From Methylophaga thalassica (GTDB taxonomy: Bacteria > Pseudomonadota > Gammaproteobacteria > Nitrosococcales > Methylophagaceae), in NCBI RefSeq assembly GCF_030159795.1, contig NZ_BSND01000005.1, positions 248,001-312,000 on the forward strand: 64,000 nucleotides of DNA, read 5' to 3'. Shown here in pieces: positions 31,575-41,051 of this stretch (positions are counted from its first letter, which is position 1; every line of letters begins with the position of its first letter). The notes beneath the pieces are model-generated. The model was not told the DNA's origin. It saw nothing but the letters and a program-made list of their open reading frames with translations, and ran no database searches. The position numbers and the translations under genes are program-made.

Positions 31575-32550
31575 AATCTTTTGGATGAATGTAGGCTTTT
31601 AGTGGATTAGTGAAGTTTATCCAAGTGTCGCGCCATTGCCCTTGTGCGGTATTGCTTTGATAGTGTTTAGATAACTTTTCTCTTAGCCCCGAAATAGCAG
31701 CGCCAAGTATCCAAGCAATGTTAGCAAAAATCAGCCCCCAGTAGCCATAAACTAAATAAAAATATCGTGTCCGTGACTCATAGAAGTAGCGCGGTAGCTT
31801 TTTTCTCAGTTTAGCCTGAGATTTCAGAGGGGAGCTACCTCCACGCAAATGAACAACATGTGCATTGGGTTGATAAATGACTTTCCAGCCAGCTTTCTGT
31901 GCACGATAACTAAATTCGACATCCTCAAAGTACATGAAGAACTCATCATCCAAAAGCCCAATATCTTTAATTACCTGCGACCTTATTAATACACATGCAA
32001 AGCTTACCCACTGATATGACTCTACATGATCAACGACAGGTCTGGCCACAATGTAAGGAGCTAATAGCCGAGAAAATAAACCAACACTAGCCGCTTTTAG
32101 AAACTCACTAACAGGAGTGTGAAAGTGGAAACAGCTCTCTTGTGGTTGTCCATCAGGCCACTCCAATCTAGCTCCCACTAAACCAGCATCATTATTCTCT
32201 TTTGCTGTTTCCAGCAATGACTCTAGTGCCCCAGATTGAACAATAGTATCGCTGTTTAATAATAGATAATAGTCAGCATCTACAGCATTAATCCCAATGT
32301 TATTCCCACCAGAAAAACCACTATTATGAGAGGACTCGATTAATCTGAATTTCTTTTTTTTATCTTCAGACGTTATCCATTCATTAATTCTAGTGACAGA
32401 ATCATCTTGGGAGTCATTATCAACGATTAGAACCTGAGCATCGATATTGGCAACATCCAGTTTGATGGAGTTGAGAACATCAATGACCATTTTGGGCGTT
32501 TTATAATTTACAATGATAATAGCTAGCTCAAAGCGATTATTTGTCATCAA
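31567..32550 (-). CDS. Glycosyltransferase family 2 (rhamnosyltransferase-like)
   Basis: GT-A fold enzyme of 327 residues. Motifs are AIIIVNYKTPKMVIDVL, VLIVDNDSQDDS, the metal site LLLNSDTIV and the later FFMYFEDVEFSYRAQKAGW. The last is typical of the WbbL/rhamnosyltransferase-like branch of GT2. A hydrophobic segment near residues 250-280 suggests membrane contact. It overlaps the acetyltransferase gene upstream by 14 bp and the sulfotransferase downstream by 8 bp, so the three are probably co-translated. Rhamnose as donor is possible but not shown. Confidence 0.85.
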   Translation of the reverse strand: MMTNNRFELAIIIVNYKTPKMVIDVLNSIKLDVANIDAQVLIVDNDSQDDSVTRINEWITSEDKKKKFRLIESSHNSGFSGGNNIGINAVDADYYLLLNSDTIVQSGALESLLETAKENNDAGLVGARLEWPDGQPQESCFHFHTPVSEFLKAASVGLFSRLLAPYIVARPVVDHVESYQWVSFACVLIRSQVIKDIGLLDDEFFMYFEDVEFSYRAQKAGWKVIYQPNAHVVHLRGGSSPLKSQAKLRKKLPRYFYESRTRYFYLVYGYWGLIFANIAWILGAAISGLREKLSKHYQSNTAQGQWRDTWINFTNPLKAYIHPKDYD

Positions 32551-33136
32551 AAAAATAGGCCTTTCTTAATTTTTTCAATTGCGGTTCCAAAGCAGGATCA
32601 AAACTTCCGTCTCTCTGATGAATGAGATAAGCCCACGGTAAACTGTCTGTCTCTATTTCTAATTTATTAACAAGTTTTGCCACATCCCCAATAACTCTAG
32701 CAGGTACCCCCGCCACAATGCTGCCCTCGGGAACATCACGACTAACAACAGCTCCGGCTGCTACAATGGCATTTGGTCCGATAGTTGTTCCAGGTAAAAC
32801 AATAGCACCATGACCAATAAATACATTATCTCTAATATCGACTTTACCCACCCGGTCAAGTTTTTTCTGGTAAGCGCGATTAAGTACCGCAATTGAACCA
32901 TCATGACCGAGAATGGTGCAGGCAGTGAGCATGACGTTATTGCCCAGCCTCGTATATTCAGGGTTAGTGACATTGGTATATGGCCATATGGCACAATGCT
33001 CACCTATCTGATGATAATTTCCCCAACGCTTTAGATATTCAGCATACTCAAAACCAGATGGATTGCAGAGTTTTAAATAGAGTCTCTTAAAATGTCCAGT
33101 TTTGAATGCTATCTTTTTTATGATAGCTCTAAGCAT
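32537..33136 (-). CDS. Hexapeptide-repeat O-acetyltransferase
   Basis: Left-handed beta-helix protein of 199 residues. Hexapeptide repeats are clear from about residue 50 to 150 (for example VDIRDNVFIGHGAIVLPG and IGPNAIVAAGAVVSRDV), closing with GSIVAGVPARVIG. This is the WbbJ/maltose-acetyltransferase-like branch, and the likely role is acetylation of an EPS sugar from acetyl-CoA. A charged C-terminal tail of about 45 residues is present. It overlaps the GT2 gene downstream by 14 bp and lies 23 bp after a GT4 gene. Confidence 0.83.
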   Translation of the reverse strand: MLRAIIKKIAFKTGHFKRLYLKLCNPSGFEYAEYLKRWGNYHQIGEHCAIWPYTNVTNPEYTRLGNNVMLTACTILGHDGSIAVLNRAYQKKLDRVGKVDIRDNVFIGHGAIVLPGTTIGPNAIVAAGAVVSRDVPEGSIVAGVPARVIGDVAKLVNKLEIETDSLPWAYLIHQRDGSFDPALEPQLKKLRKAYFFDDK

Positions 33137-33159
33137 ATGGCAATCCCATTAAGTTATTT

Positions 33160-34176
33160 TTACTTATTTGATAGTTTTTGATAAAACGCTGTTAAGTTAA
33201 TTTGTAGCTTATCGAGTCCATACTCCCTCGCTTTTTTTAAGCCTTCAGTTCTAATTTGTTCTTTCAATATTGAGTCTTTTATCAGCATTTGAAGATGCGT
33301 AATAACCGACTGTGTATCGCCGTCATCAGCAACTAGAGCTGTTTGTTGATGAATCATGAACTCTTCTCCCGCCCCTCCAGTAAATCCAACCACAACAGCA
33401 CCACATGCCATTGCTTCAATAGGCGGTAAGGAGAATCCTTCAGGATAACCTGTTGCAATAAAAATATCGGCAGCCTGATACTCTTTTATCAACTCATCTT
33501 GTGTTAATCCATCTACTACTCTGATGTCTACCCCGTGTTCTGCCATTCCCCGCTTGATTAACGCAAGATCATGAGGGTTTTTACGAGACATAGCCAAAAT
33601 ACGATGTTCAACTCTTAACTCTGGTTTAGGTAAAAATACATTTAGGTCTATTCCATTAGTCATGGTGGTTACGGAAATCTCCATATCCTTTTCAACGAAG
33701 TTAGAACAGAATTGACTACATGTCATGACTTCATCGTAACCAAGGTCTAGGTAACTTTTCTTCTTATCGTCTGATTTTAACCAACGTCTAAGCCCAACCA
33801 AATTCTGTAAGAAAAGGACTTTTGTTTGTGCAGGAAATAAGAACGCTTGATAAGGAGAAAATTCAGTGGCAACGACGATATCATCTTCGCCCATATGAGC
33901 TAAAGCTTCATCATAGCTTAACGTTTCAACATCAAAGCCAAAGAAATTTCCATGATATTTTCCCATCAAAACAGGATAGGCTTTATAACCAGCTTTATTG
34001 AGCATGAGGCAATGCTGATATATAACCTTTACACCACCAACGGGTTTGAATTTTCGGATGAAACACCGTTTTAGATAGTGACCCAATCGCCCCTCTTTCA
34101 AGCTTCTAAAGCTCTTCCTGACAGAAAAAGCCTCCCTCTGAAATAAATCTGGGATGATGTAATAAATAGTTTTCAT
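33160..34176 (-). CDS. Glycosyltransferase (GT4-like)
   Basis: Protein of 338 residues with a GT-B C-terminal half. Markers are ILAMSRKNPHDLALIKRGM, ADIFIATGYPEGFSLPPIEA and MACGAVVVGFTGGAGEEF, with the conserved E-x-x-E region in PPIEAMACG. The N-terminal half is basic and less typical. It is likely to add a sugar to the EPS unit. The start shares a base with the stop of the membrane polymerase gene (TAATG), so the two are coupled. Confidence 0.8.
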   Translation of the reverse strand: MKTIYYIIPDLFQREAFSVRKSFRSLKEGRLGHYLKRCFIRKFKPVGGVKVIYQHCLMLNKAGYKAYPVLMGKYHGNFFGFDVETLSYDEALAHMGEDDIVVATEFSPYQAFLFPAQTKVLFLQNLVGLRRWLKSDDKKKSYLDLGYDEVMTCSQFCSNFVEKDMEISVTTMTNGIDLNVFLPKPELRVEHRILAMSRKNPHDLALIKRGMAEHGVDIRVVDGLTQDELIKEYQAADIFIATGYPEGFSLPPIEAMACGAVVVGFTGGAGEEFMIHQQTALVADDGDTQSVITHLQMLIKDSILKEQIRTEGLKKAREYGLDKLQINLTAFYQKLSNK

Positions 34177-35576
34177 TACCCGTTGTCCACACTATTTACC
34201 AGTTTAGTATTGTGACTACTCTCAGCTCTTTTCTCGCCAAGATAGTCTTGATTAATCTTATAAGCACGTCCTAATAGAGAGCCAACTACTAACCAATAAA
34301 ATGAATTTAGTGAAGAATTTGGCATTTGGTCGAGCAATAGGACTGATAAAAGTATTGCATGAGCGCCCAACAAAATTGATTCCTTTTTGTCGTGAATACG
34401 CCGTTTTACAGTTATCCTATATGTCAGATATAAAGGCACAACAATAAGTAAAAACTGAGATAGATACCCTACCCAGCCACTCACACCTAACGTTATAATC
34501 CAACGTCCATCAGTCGTACTTGTATCAGATCCGGTCAGGTCATCAACAATCCGATTACGCCCCCAGCCACCCCAACCAAATAGAGGTTTTGAATTGGCAT
34601 GATTCAATAGAGCTTTTTCTTGCTCAAACCGAAACTCTAATGATTGTGCTCGCTCAGCACTTACCCTGCTTGCTACATCCAGTATCGTTTTATGAGGGAA
34701 AAGATTCAGAGACGATAGCATTGGATAAGTTAAGAATAATAACCCAATAAGTAAAGCCATTTGATGCATACGTTTGGGGCTCATCAGAATTATCATAATC
34801 AAACCAAACGTACCGAATATGAGTGAAGCCAGACTCTTTTGTAAAACTAACGTCATGAAAATAATGATGAGCACATAGAGAGTTTTGATGGGCAGAACTT
34901 TTTCTTTAAGCCTTGTCATAGCAGTGGCTGCTGCAACACCTAATGCTAGAAAAATGGCGACGAGAAGGCCATGCCCCATAAATACAATTGCACGAAATCC
35001 CCCTTCTCTATACTGCTGCAGCCATGAATTTGGGAAGTAACCGTATAACATCCAATGCAAGCGAGGGCTCATTCTCACTTCATACAGGGTAAAAAAGGCA
35101 TAAACAAAAGCAGCAATAGCAAAATACTTGAATAATATTAATTGCTTTTCATAAGTATTGAAGTATCGCACACCAAACAAAAATGGAACGATGATTAGAA
35201 AATTTGTGATGGCATCACTTAATCCATCATAGAGAGTTAATCCGGGTAAATACGAGTATCTCTCTGAGTTGGTGAGGGCAGTTAAAAAAGGCAGAACAAG
35301 AAGCATAACAAAGACGAACTTCATATATCGATGCAACGCAATAAACCCCAGCCGTTTTTTATTTAAAATAAGATAAATTAAGATTGTCACTGTGGTGATA
35401 GAGTATTTATTCAGAGGAGGAATAGCAGGTAAATCAATTTTGAATGCAACGGGGAGAAACATATGAGCCCCTAATAGAGCAAGCAAAACACCCACTTCCA
35501 GGCCTTTTCGTTTAATCAAAAAAATCGTAACAATAGGCCACGATAAAAGCGCAATGTATGCTATGAAATTAGGCAT
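34176..35576 (-). CDS. O-antigen ligase / Wzy-type polymerase family membrane protein
   Basis: Polytopic membrane protein of 466 residues with about 10-12 hydrophobic helices. The large loop between the late helices contains FGWGGWGRNR and GRWIITLGVSGWVGYL, the pattern seen in the Wzy_C/O-antigen ligase group. In this cluster the natural role is polymerising the EPS repeat unit in the periplasm (Wzy), since a Wzx flippase and a Wzz protein are also present. A ligase function is the alternative. It lies 9 bp after the epimerase gene. Confidence 0.8.
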   Translation of the reverse strand: MPNFIAYIALLSWPIVTIFLIKRKGLEVGVLLALLGAHMFLPVAFKIDLPAIPPLNKYSITTVTILIYLILNKKRLGFIALHRYMKFVFVMLLVLPFLTALTNSERYSYLPGLTLYDGLSDAITNFLIIVPFLFGVRYFNTYEKQLILFKYFAIAAFVYAFFTLYEVRMSPRLHWMLYGYFPNSWLQQYREGGFRAIVFMGHGLLVAIFLALGVAAATAMTRLKEKVLPIKTLYVLIIIFMTLVLQKSLASLIFGTFGLIMIILMSPKRMHQMALLIGLLFLTYPMLSSLNLFPHKTILDVASRVSAERAQSLEFRFEQEKALLNHANSKPLFGWGGWGRNRIVDDLTGSDTSTTDGRWIITLGVSGWVGYLSQFLLIVVPLYLTYRITVKRRIHDKKESILLGAHAILLSVLLLDQMPNSSLNSFYWLVVGSLLGRAYKINQDYLGEKRAESSHNTKLVNSVDNG

Positions 35577-35585
35577 ATCTCTGTT

Positions 35586-36494
35586 TTAACTCATTGTCAG
35601 GGCATTACGAACGGTTAAACTCAACCCTGTTGTAAAACTTGTGCTCGGCTGCCAGTTGAGTAAGCGTCGAGCTTTTTCGTTATTTAGAATAATTTCTGGA
35701 ATGTCAAAATCTCGTTTTGCTTGGTAGTTGACTGTTATAGATTTACCAGTTTCTTGCTGAACCAATTCAATGATCTCATTTAGAGAAACACCCTCTCCAC
35801 TAGAAATATTAAAATTATCACTTCCTTGATAATTCAAAGCTGAAATAGTTGCCTCAGCAACATCCTCAGCAAAAACATAATCCCTTTTTACACTTCCATC
35901 CCCCCAAATAGTCAGAGAGTTATCGGATAATGCAGCAGCAATGCAGGTCCCAATAAATCCTTGAACACCAGTATGTGTTTGTCCAGGCCCAAATGGATTC
36001 GAAGGCCTCAAAATAACGGTATTGAAATCATACAAATCAGAATACATATGCAAATACTTTTCTATTGCTAGTTTAACAACGCCATAACTGCATACGGGTG
36101 CATTAGCATGTGATTCACTTATAGGAATAGTTTGAGGATGACCATAAACCGTCCCGCCAGAAGAAAAATACACAATATCTTTTAACCCTGACTGCTTCAT
36201 CATTTCTAAAAGTTTCACTGTATTTACTAAATTACCTTGAATATCGCTAATAGGATCTCTATTTGAAGTACTTGGCACGGAAGTACTAATCAAGTGAACA
36301 ACCTTATCAACCCCAATCAAAGATTCAGACAACGATAAAGTATCAGAAAAATCAGCACTCACCGTCTTAACACCTGGGATATCAATTTTGTCTGCTTGTC
36401 TGCCAAAAACAGTCACCTGGTGACTGTCTTCAATGAGTTTTCTGACAATATGCTTGCCTAAGAATCCAGAACCACCTAATACAAGAACTTTCAA
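35586..36494 (-). CDS. NAD-dependent epimerase/dehydratase (GalE-like SDR)
   Basis: Extended short-chain dehydrogenase of 302 residues that likely converts a nucleotide sugar. The Rossmann loop is GGSGFLGKHI at residues 7-16. The catalytic Ser is in YFSSGGTVYG and the Tyr-x3-Lys is in CSYGVVKLAIEKY. ILRPSNPFGPGQ and RDYVFAEDVAEA complete the family pattern. Activity could be a 4-epimerase or dehydratase; the exact substrate cannot be read. It overlaps the upstream GT4 gene by 4 bp. Confidence 0.87.
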   Translation of the reverse strand: MKVLVLGGSGFLGKHIVRKLIEDSHQVTVFGRQADKIDIPGVKTVSADFSDTLSLSESLIGVDKVVHLISTSVPSTSNRDPISDIQGNLVNTVKLLEMMKQSGLKDIVYFSSGGTVYGHPQTIPISESHANAPVCSYGVVKLAIEKYLHMYSDLYDFNTVILRPSNPFGPGQTHTGVQGFIGTCIAAALSDNSLTIWGDGSVKRDYVFAEDVAEATISALNYQGSDNFNISSGEGVSLNEIIELVQQETGKSITVNYQAKRDFDIPEIILNNEKARRLLNWQPSTSFTTGLSLTVRNALTMS

Positions 36495-37621
36495 TGCTCA
36501 TTACCTATTTTTTCAATCAATAACTGACGACGTTTTTTAGCGACATTATTCCATAAAAAGTCTGATGACCTTTCATGCGCGTGTTGTGAAAAGTTATGTC
36601 TTAACTCTCTATCAGCGGCAACCAGCTGAATACTAGCAATCCATTTCTGCTTATCATGTGGATCAATCACAAATCCATCCACCCCGTCACTCACTACACC
36701 ATCACCGCCCATTGGAGAGACTATACATGGTAAGCCGGCGCCCAATGCTAAATAAGTTACGAGAGGGCTCCCTTCCTCAATGCTCGGCAGAATAAAAACA
36801 TCGGCTAGACGGTACAGTGATTCGATATCAGTGGTGAAAGGGATAAACTCAATACTATCGTCGGAAGAATATTGCTCAATCAGTGACTGAACACTCGGGT
36901 CAACTTTACCTACGATGATCAGCTTTCCATCAACATTCGCGTCATGCCAATATTCCAATAATAAATGAATACCCTTACGGACAATGACACTTCCTACAAA
37001 CAAAAAAACTGGCTTATCATTGGAATCAGAAATAACGGGTAATATCTGATCCTGACTCAAACCATATGAAGTCGGTAAAATCTGTTGTCTAGATACACCC
37101 GAAGCGATAAGTGACTCAGTTACTTGAGGACTTGGACTGAACACATAATCAGCAATGGCCAGTTTTGCATTTTCATCCGCAATACTCGACTCATCAATAA
37201 GATGAGTCTTACCTATTCCCAACCTTAACTCTTCCTCAGACAATAGTTTTTCAGCAAACTTTTGATGGCAATTAATACTTTCTACTACAATAATTTTTCC
37301 TAATGACTTTAGATACTTAAATGTTTCTAAAGAACAACCCGGCCATAGAATAACCACATCGAACTTTCTTGCATAACGTCGAAAGCGCCACTCTGTAAAG
37401 CGTCTTATTCTCTCAATAGATACAAATTTAGACAGGACTCTGAGTAATAGGCTGGATTTTATTGCTTGTCTAACAAATCTTGATCCATTTGCTAAATCAG
37501 AGTGTATAGAAAAAATTTCAGAGCTTATATTCTGGCCATTCATACCAACAGCAATAGAATGAGCTGCATAACCAATACCATAAGGATGAATGTGATGATG
37601 CAGATAAGATAAAACCTTCAT
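36491..37621 (-). CDS. Glycosyltransferase family 4
   Basis: GT-B fold enzyme of 376 residues. The C-terminal domain has FLFVGSVIVRKGIHLLLEYW, ADVFILPSIEEGSPLVTYLA and the Gly-rich GLPCIVSPMGG. The open frame reaches upstream to 37681. I choose the ATG at 37619-37621 because AAGGA lies 6 bases before it and because the protein then begins with the usual first strand (MKVLSYLHHH). It is separated from the next upstream gene by about 130 bases, the largest gap in this run, so a separate promoter is possible there. Confidence 0.83.
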   Translation of the reverse strand: MKVLSYLHHHIHPYGIGYAAHSIAVGMNGQNISSEIFSIHSDLANGSRFVRQAIKSSLLLRVLSKFVSIERIRRFTEWRFRRYARKFDVVILWPGCSLETFKYLKSLGKIIVVESINCHQKFAEKLLSEEELRLGIGKTHLIDESSIADENAKLAIADYVFSPSPQVTESLIASGVSRQQILPTSYGLSQDQILPVISDSNDKPVFLFVGSVIVRKGIHLLLEYWHDANVDGKLIIVGKVDPSVQSLIEQYSSDDSIEFIPFTTDIESLYRLADVFILPSIEEGSPLVTYLALGAGLPCIVSPMGGDGVVSDGVDGFVIDPHDKQKWIASIQLVAADRELRHNFSQHAHERSSDFLWNNVAKKRRQLLIEKIGNEH

Positions 37622-37752
37622 ACTTGTCCTTGTGTTAATTTTGCTATCTAGTCTACAAGCAACTGAGAGATGGTATTTCACTAAACCATAACTTTAGACT
37701 AGCTGATTATTGCGCACGCACTCACATTGAGTAACCTATGCTCAGCATACTT

Positions 37753-38691
37753 TCATTTGAACGATTTCAGTACTAAAAGCATTAAATTACGCCATGCTAA
37801 CCAACTGAACGGCGATATACTCACTAAACGGTAACCGGATTTAAATGCTTGCCCACGATGGCCAGCGTTAAACCAATACCATGACTCTGACATAAGTTGA
37901 TTCATCATGTGACTATCAGCTGTGTGCTGTTTTTCATCAATCACGTCAGGAATATCAGGCGTATCCCCTCTCATTAAAGCATCTGTGCCGACACTGACTC
38001 TCTCTCGATGACATTCTTTTGCAAATGCCTCAAAGAACTTACGTTGGGTACTCGGCTGGTTATGTGTGATTGAGAGGTTGTGAAGTCTATAACGATAAAA
38101 ATTCTTTGCCATAAAAAAAACAGCGCCTTTCTGCGACATTCTAAGCTGTAAGTCGATGTCTTCTGCTGTTTTAAAAAAACTCCGGCAACCACCGATACTT
38201 TTTATTACCTCAGTTTTTATCAAAAAAGTACCAAAATGTGTAATCGTATGTCCTTCTTGAAACTTACTATCAATACAGCGCGAATGTGTATCTTTGTGAT
38301 ATTGAAGAATATGACGGCCTTTTTCATCAATGGAAGTATATGAACCACAAATCGCTACATATTCGGGATGTTCGTTCAACCATTGAACTTGAATCATTAG
38401 GCGTTCTTCAGGAAATAAATCATCAGCGTCACACCGACAAAAATACTCGCCCTTAGCATTCTCGAGCCCAGTGTTGAATGCGGCTGAAATTCCTATTCCT
38501 GGCCCATCGACTATCTTAATTCTCGCGTCAGCATAACTCTTCGCAATCTCACGTGTGTTATCTGTCGATTTATCATCTATGATAATCAACTCAAAATCAG
38601 GATAGGTTTGTGCAAGAACAGAGTCTATGCTTTTCTTTATAAAGTCACCAGCGTTTCTAGCTGGCATAATCACTGAAACCAGTTTACTCAT
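37753..38691 (-). CDS. Glycosyltransferase family 2
   Basis: GT-A fold enzyme of 312 residues. Motifs are SVIMPARNAGDFIKKSID, LIIIDDKSTDNTREI and the metal site YFCRCDADDLFP. The frame is open to 38718. The start at 38691 is chosen because AAGGGG stands about 5 bases before it and because the first strand follows directly. It overlaps the upstream GT2 by 8 bp. The two neighbours share the GT2 core and similar C-terminal ends (SPFSWLAWRNLML and KPFAFEGWNLLLN), so they look like diverged tandem copies. Its sugar is unknown. Confidence 0.86.
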   Translation of the reverse strand: MSKLVSVIMPARNAGDFIKKSIDSVLAQTYPDFELIIIDDKSTDNTREIAKSYADARIKIVDGPGIGISAAFNTGLENAKGEYFCRCDADDLFPEERLMIQVQWLNEHPEYVAICGSYTSIDEKGRHILQYHKDTHSRCIDSKFQEGHTITHFGTFLIKTEVIKSIGGCRSFFKTAEDIDLQLRMSQKGAVFFMAKNFYRYRLHNLSITHNQPSTQRKFFEAFAKECHRERVSVGTDALMRGDTPDIPDVIDEKQHTADSHMMNQLMSESWYWFNAGHRGQAFKSGYRLVSISPFSWLAWRNLMLLVLKSFK

Positions 38692-39616
38692 GCGACCCCT
38701 TGAGTTTAATAAAAGCATTTAGTAATAAATTCCAGCCTTCAAACGCAAAAGGTTTTAACCTGATTGACCGTTTTGCATATTTTATTGCAGCTTTTTTATT
38801 ATTGTAGTTAAAAGCCCACCAGCCAAATTTCAAGGCAAATCTATGCTGAGAACTTATACTGCTAGTGGCTCGCCATTCTTCAGTGGCTGAAAATTGACCC
38901 TCAATACCTCTTCTACGCCATGCTTCGTTACAGGCTCTCATAGTCAAATTTTTCTGTTTTTGTTGGTTTGATGCACTAATAGATGAATTTAAGTAACGAT
39001 ACTTCAATAGAGGTTTATTGATATTTGCAAACTCACCAACCTCACTGAGTCTCAGCCATAAATCATAATCCTCGGCTGTCTCATATTCTTTTCTATACCC
39101 ACCAACCTGATTTACAGATTCAGTTCTATACATAACTGATGGATGTTCAAGTGGACAATGCCCTGATAGTAACAACCGCTGTATTTTGTCATTGTCTGTT
39201 GGAACCTTTAATGTAGTTAACTCATCACCATCATCATCTATAATTATTTGAGCTGTACCTATACAAACAACATTAGGATTTTTCTCAAGATAATTGAGCT
39301 GCTCAAATAAACGATGAGGTAAAGCAATATCATCAGCATCCATTCTAGCGATCAATGGTGCTCTAGCCTCAGAAATACCTTCATTTAAGCTAGCAACAAG
39401 TCCTTTATTCTCTCGTGAAATAATTCTGATACGTCGATCTCGGTGAGCATATTCAGTTAACACGTTCGGTGTACTATCAGTCGAGCCATCGTTGATAATG
39501 ATAAATTCAAAATCCGTGAAAGATTGCTCAAGAATACTTTCAATCGCGAGCTTTAAGTATTCACCGCCGTTGTAAACTGCCATTACTACTGAAACTTTTG
39601 GTAGAACATTCATCAT
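38684..39616 (-). CDS. Glycosyltransferase family 2
   Basis: GT-A fold enzyme of 310 residues and the first gene of the long minus-strand EPS run. Motifs are SVVMAVYNGGEYLKLAIESI, FIIINDGSTDSTPNVL and the metal site IARMDADDIALP. A C-terminal block resembles the next gene. Two adjacent ATG codons (39614-39616 and 39611-39613) begin the frame and the ribosome site is weak. The 100-base divergent gap upstream must contain its promoter. The donor sugar is not known. Confidence 0.86.
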   Translation of the reverse strand: MMNVLPKVSVVMAVYNGGEYLKLAIESILEQSFTDFEFIIINDGSTDSTPNVLTEYAHRDRRIRIISRENKGLVASLNEGISEARAPLIARMDADDIALPHRLFEQLNYLEKNPNVVCIGTAQIIIDDDGDELTTLKVPTDNDKIQRLLLSGHCPLEHPSVMYRTESVNQVGGYRKEYETAEDYDLWLRLSEVGEFANINKPLLKYRYLNSSISASNQQKQKNLTMRACNEAWRRRGIEGQFSATEEWRATSSISSQHRFALKFGWWAFNYNNKKAAIKYAKRSIRLKPFAFEGWNLLLNAFIKLKGSHE

Positions 39617-39778
39617 TTAATATAGACTTTATTAATACTATGTAAAATTGTGAATGAAAGCATAACATCAAGGCCTAAAACTAGCATGAAAATATCAAGA
39701 CATAAGCTAAATTGATTTGAAAGTTACTAGTCACATGGCGCATACAAAGAACATAAGTTGTGATATCAATCGACACAC

Positions 39779-39782
39779 GGAG
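39779..39782 (+). promoter_or_regulatory. Ribosome binding site GGAG favouring a TTG start
   Basis: GGAG stands 6 bases before the TTG at 39789-39791, which begins the conserved first strand of the pyruvyl transferase. The upstream alternatives (TTG at 39717 and ATG at 39735) have no comparable site. I therefore prefer the TTG start, but have not proved it. Confidence 0.55.
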
Positions 39783-39788
39783 AAAACA

Positions 39789-41051
39789 TTGAAAATTTTA
39801 ATAGAAAATGGGACTTATGATTGTCATAATGCTGGCGATCTGAGTATGTTGAAAGTATGTATCGATAGAGTTCATGAGTTATTTCCTACATCAGAAATTT
39901 ATACCGTTACAGAGTCACCAGAAAAATTGCTGAATGTTTCTGATAAAACAAAAGCAATTAGCTTTTTAACAGGCCGTTTGCTATGGCTTCAACCTCGTAA
40001 TATCTTTGGTCCAGTACATAAATTACTTCCTTTTAACGATAAAATTATTGACGATATCGAACTGACTTTTAAAAGGAAGTTTCCACTTATATCACTACAG
40101 ATTATAAAATGGCGATACCGGAGAGACCCTAACAAGAAAAAAGAAGTTGATAATTTCATTTGTACACTAAGAAGTTTTGATCTTGTTATTCTGAGTGGTG
40201 GCGGCTATATAACAGATTCCTTTGAAAATCATGCTTCAAAAATATTAGAAACACTAATTCTTGCAGATAGGTTTGCGATCCCATTTTATCTTTTCGGACA
40301 AGGTATTGGCCCTATTTTTTCTGAGAAGCTAGAAAATATAATAAGGATAATTTTGCCTAAAGCTAAGCTTATAGCCCTTAGAGAAAGGCTAAAAGGACCT
40401 GAGTTGTTAGAGAAACTGGGGGTAAACAAAGAAAATCTAGTCATTACTGGGGATGATGCAATAGAAATTGCTCGTTCCAGAAAAAACGAGTCAGAAGCTC
40501 ATTCTTTAGGATTAAATATTCGATTTGCCAGCTATATGGGCGTCACTTCAGACAAAGCAAACATTATAGTATCAACAGCTGAGAATTATGCTGCAGAAAC
40601 TGGGGCAGAGATAATTCCTGTCCCAATTTCATGGCATAAAGATGAAAATGATCTTGCACAAACCTCAAAACTTCTCAAAAACTTCAACAATAAAGATTCT
40701 GAGAATATTGAAACGATAGAAGGACTGATATCTCAAATTGATAAGTGCAGAATAATTATCACGACTAGTTACCATGCGGCTGTTTTTGCTCTTGCCAATG
40801 GGCGAACCGTAATAGCACTAATAGCGTCAGAATATTACGTTGATAAATTTCGTGGACTGGCAGATATGTTTGGTTCAGGAATGCAAATGATTGATCTGAA
40901 AAATGACAATTGGGAACAAGCCTACAAAGAAGCATTAAAATCTTATTGGTTAAACTTCAACGATTATAAAGCTGGTCTAGACGATGCTTCAATTAAGCAG
41001 ATAGCAAAGTCAAAACAAGCATATTCAAAACTTTCACACGCTAGAACATAA
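39789..41051 (+). CDS. Polysaccharide pyruvyl transferase family protein
   Basis: Protein of about 420 residues (444 if started at the upstream TTG at 39717). It belongs to the polysaccharide pyruvyl transferase family, which adds pyruvate ketals from phosphoenolpyruvate to EPS sugars. Supporting blocks are ILIENGTYDCHNAGDLSML at the N-terminus, DLVILSGGGYITDSF, PFYLFGQGIGPIF, LREKL-like LRERLKGPELL, and the late ITTSYHAAVFALANGRTVI. The start is discussed under the GGAG site at 39779. The stop overlaps the start of the flippase gene by one base (TAATG), so the two are coupled. It is unusually A+T-rich compared with nuo. Confidence 0.84.
   Translation: MKILIENGTYDCHNAGDLSMLKVCIDRVHELFPTSEIYTVTESPEKLLNVSDKTKAISFLTGRLLWLQPRNIFGPVHKLLPFNDKIIDDIELTFKRKFPLISLQIIKWRYRRDPNKKKEVDNFICTLRSFDLVILSGGGYITDSFENHASKILETLILADRFAIPFYLFGQGIGPIFSEKLENIIRIILPKAKLIALRERLKGPELLEKLGVNKENLVITGDDAIEIARSRKNESEAHSLGLNIRFASYMGVTSDKANIIVSTAENYAAETGAEIIPVPISWHKDENDLAQTSKLLKNFNNKDSENIETIEGLISQIDKCRIIITTSYHAAVFALANGRTVIALIASEYYVDKFRGLADMFGSGMQMIDLKNDNWEQAYKEALKSYWLNFNDYKAGLDDASIKQIAKSKQAYSKLSHART

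Noticed and set aside
37648-37749. Inverted repeats CTAGTCTA/TAGACTAG and TATGCTCAGCATA as terminators
   Set aside because: The arms are far apart or short and no U-tract follows on either strand.
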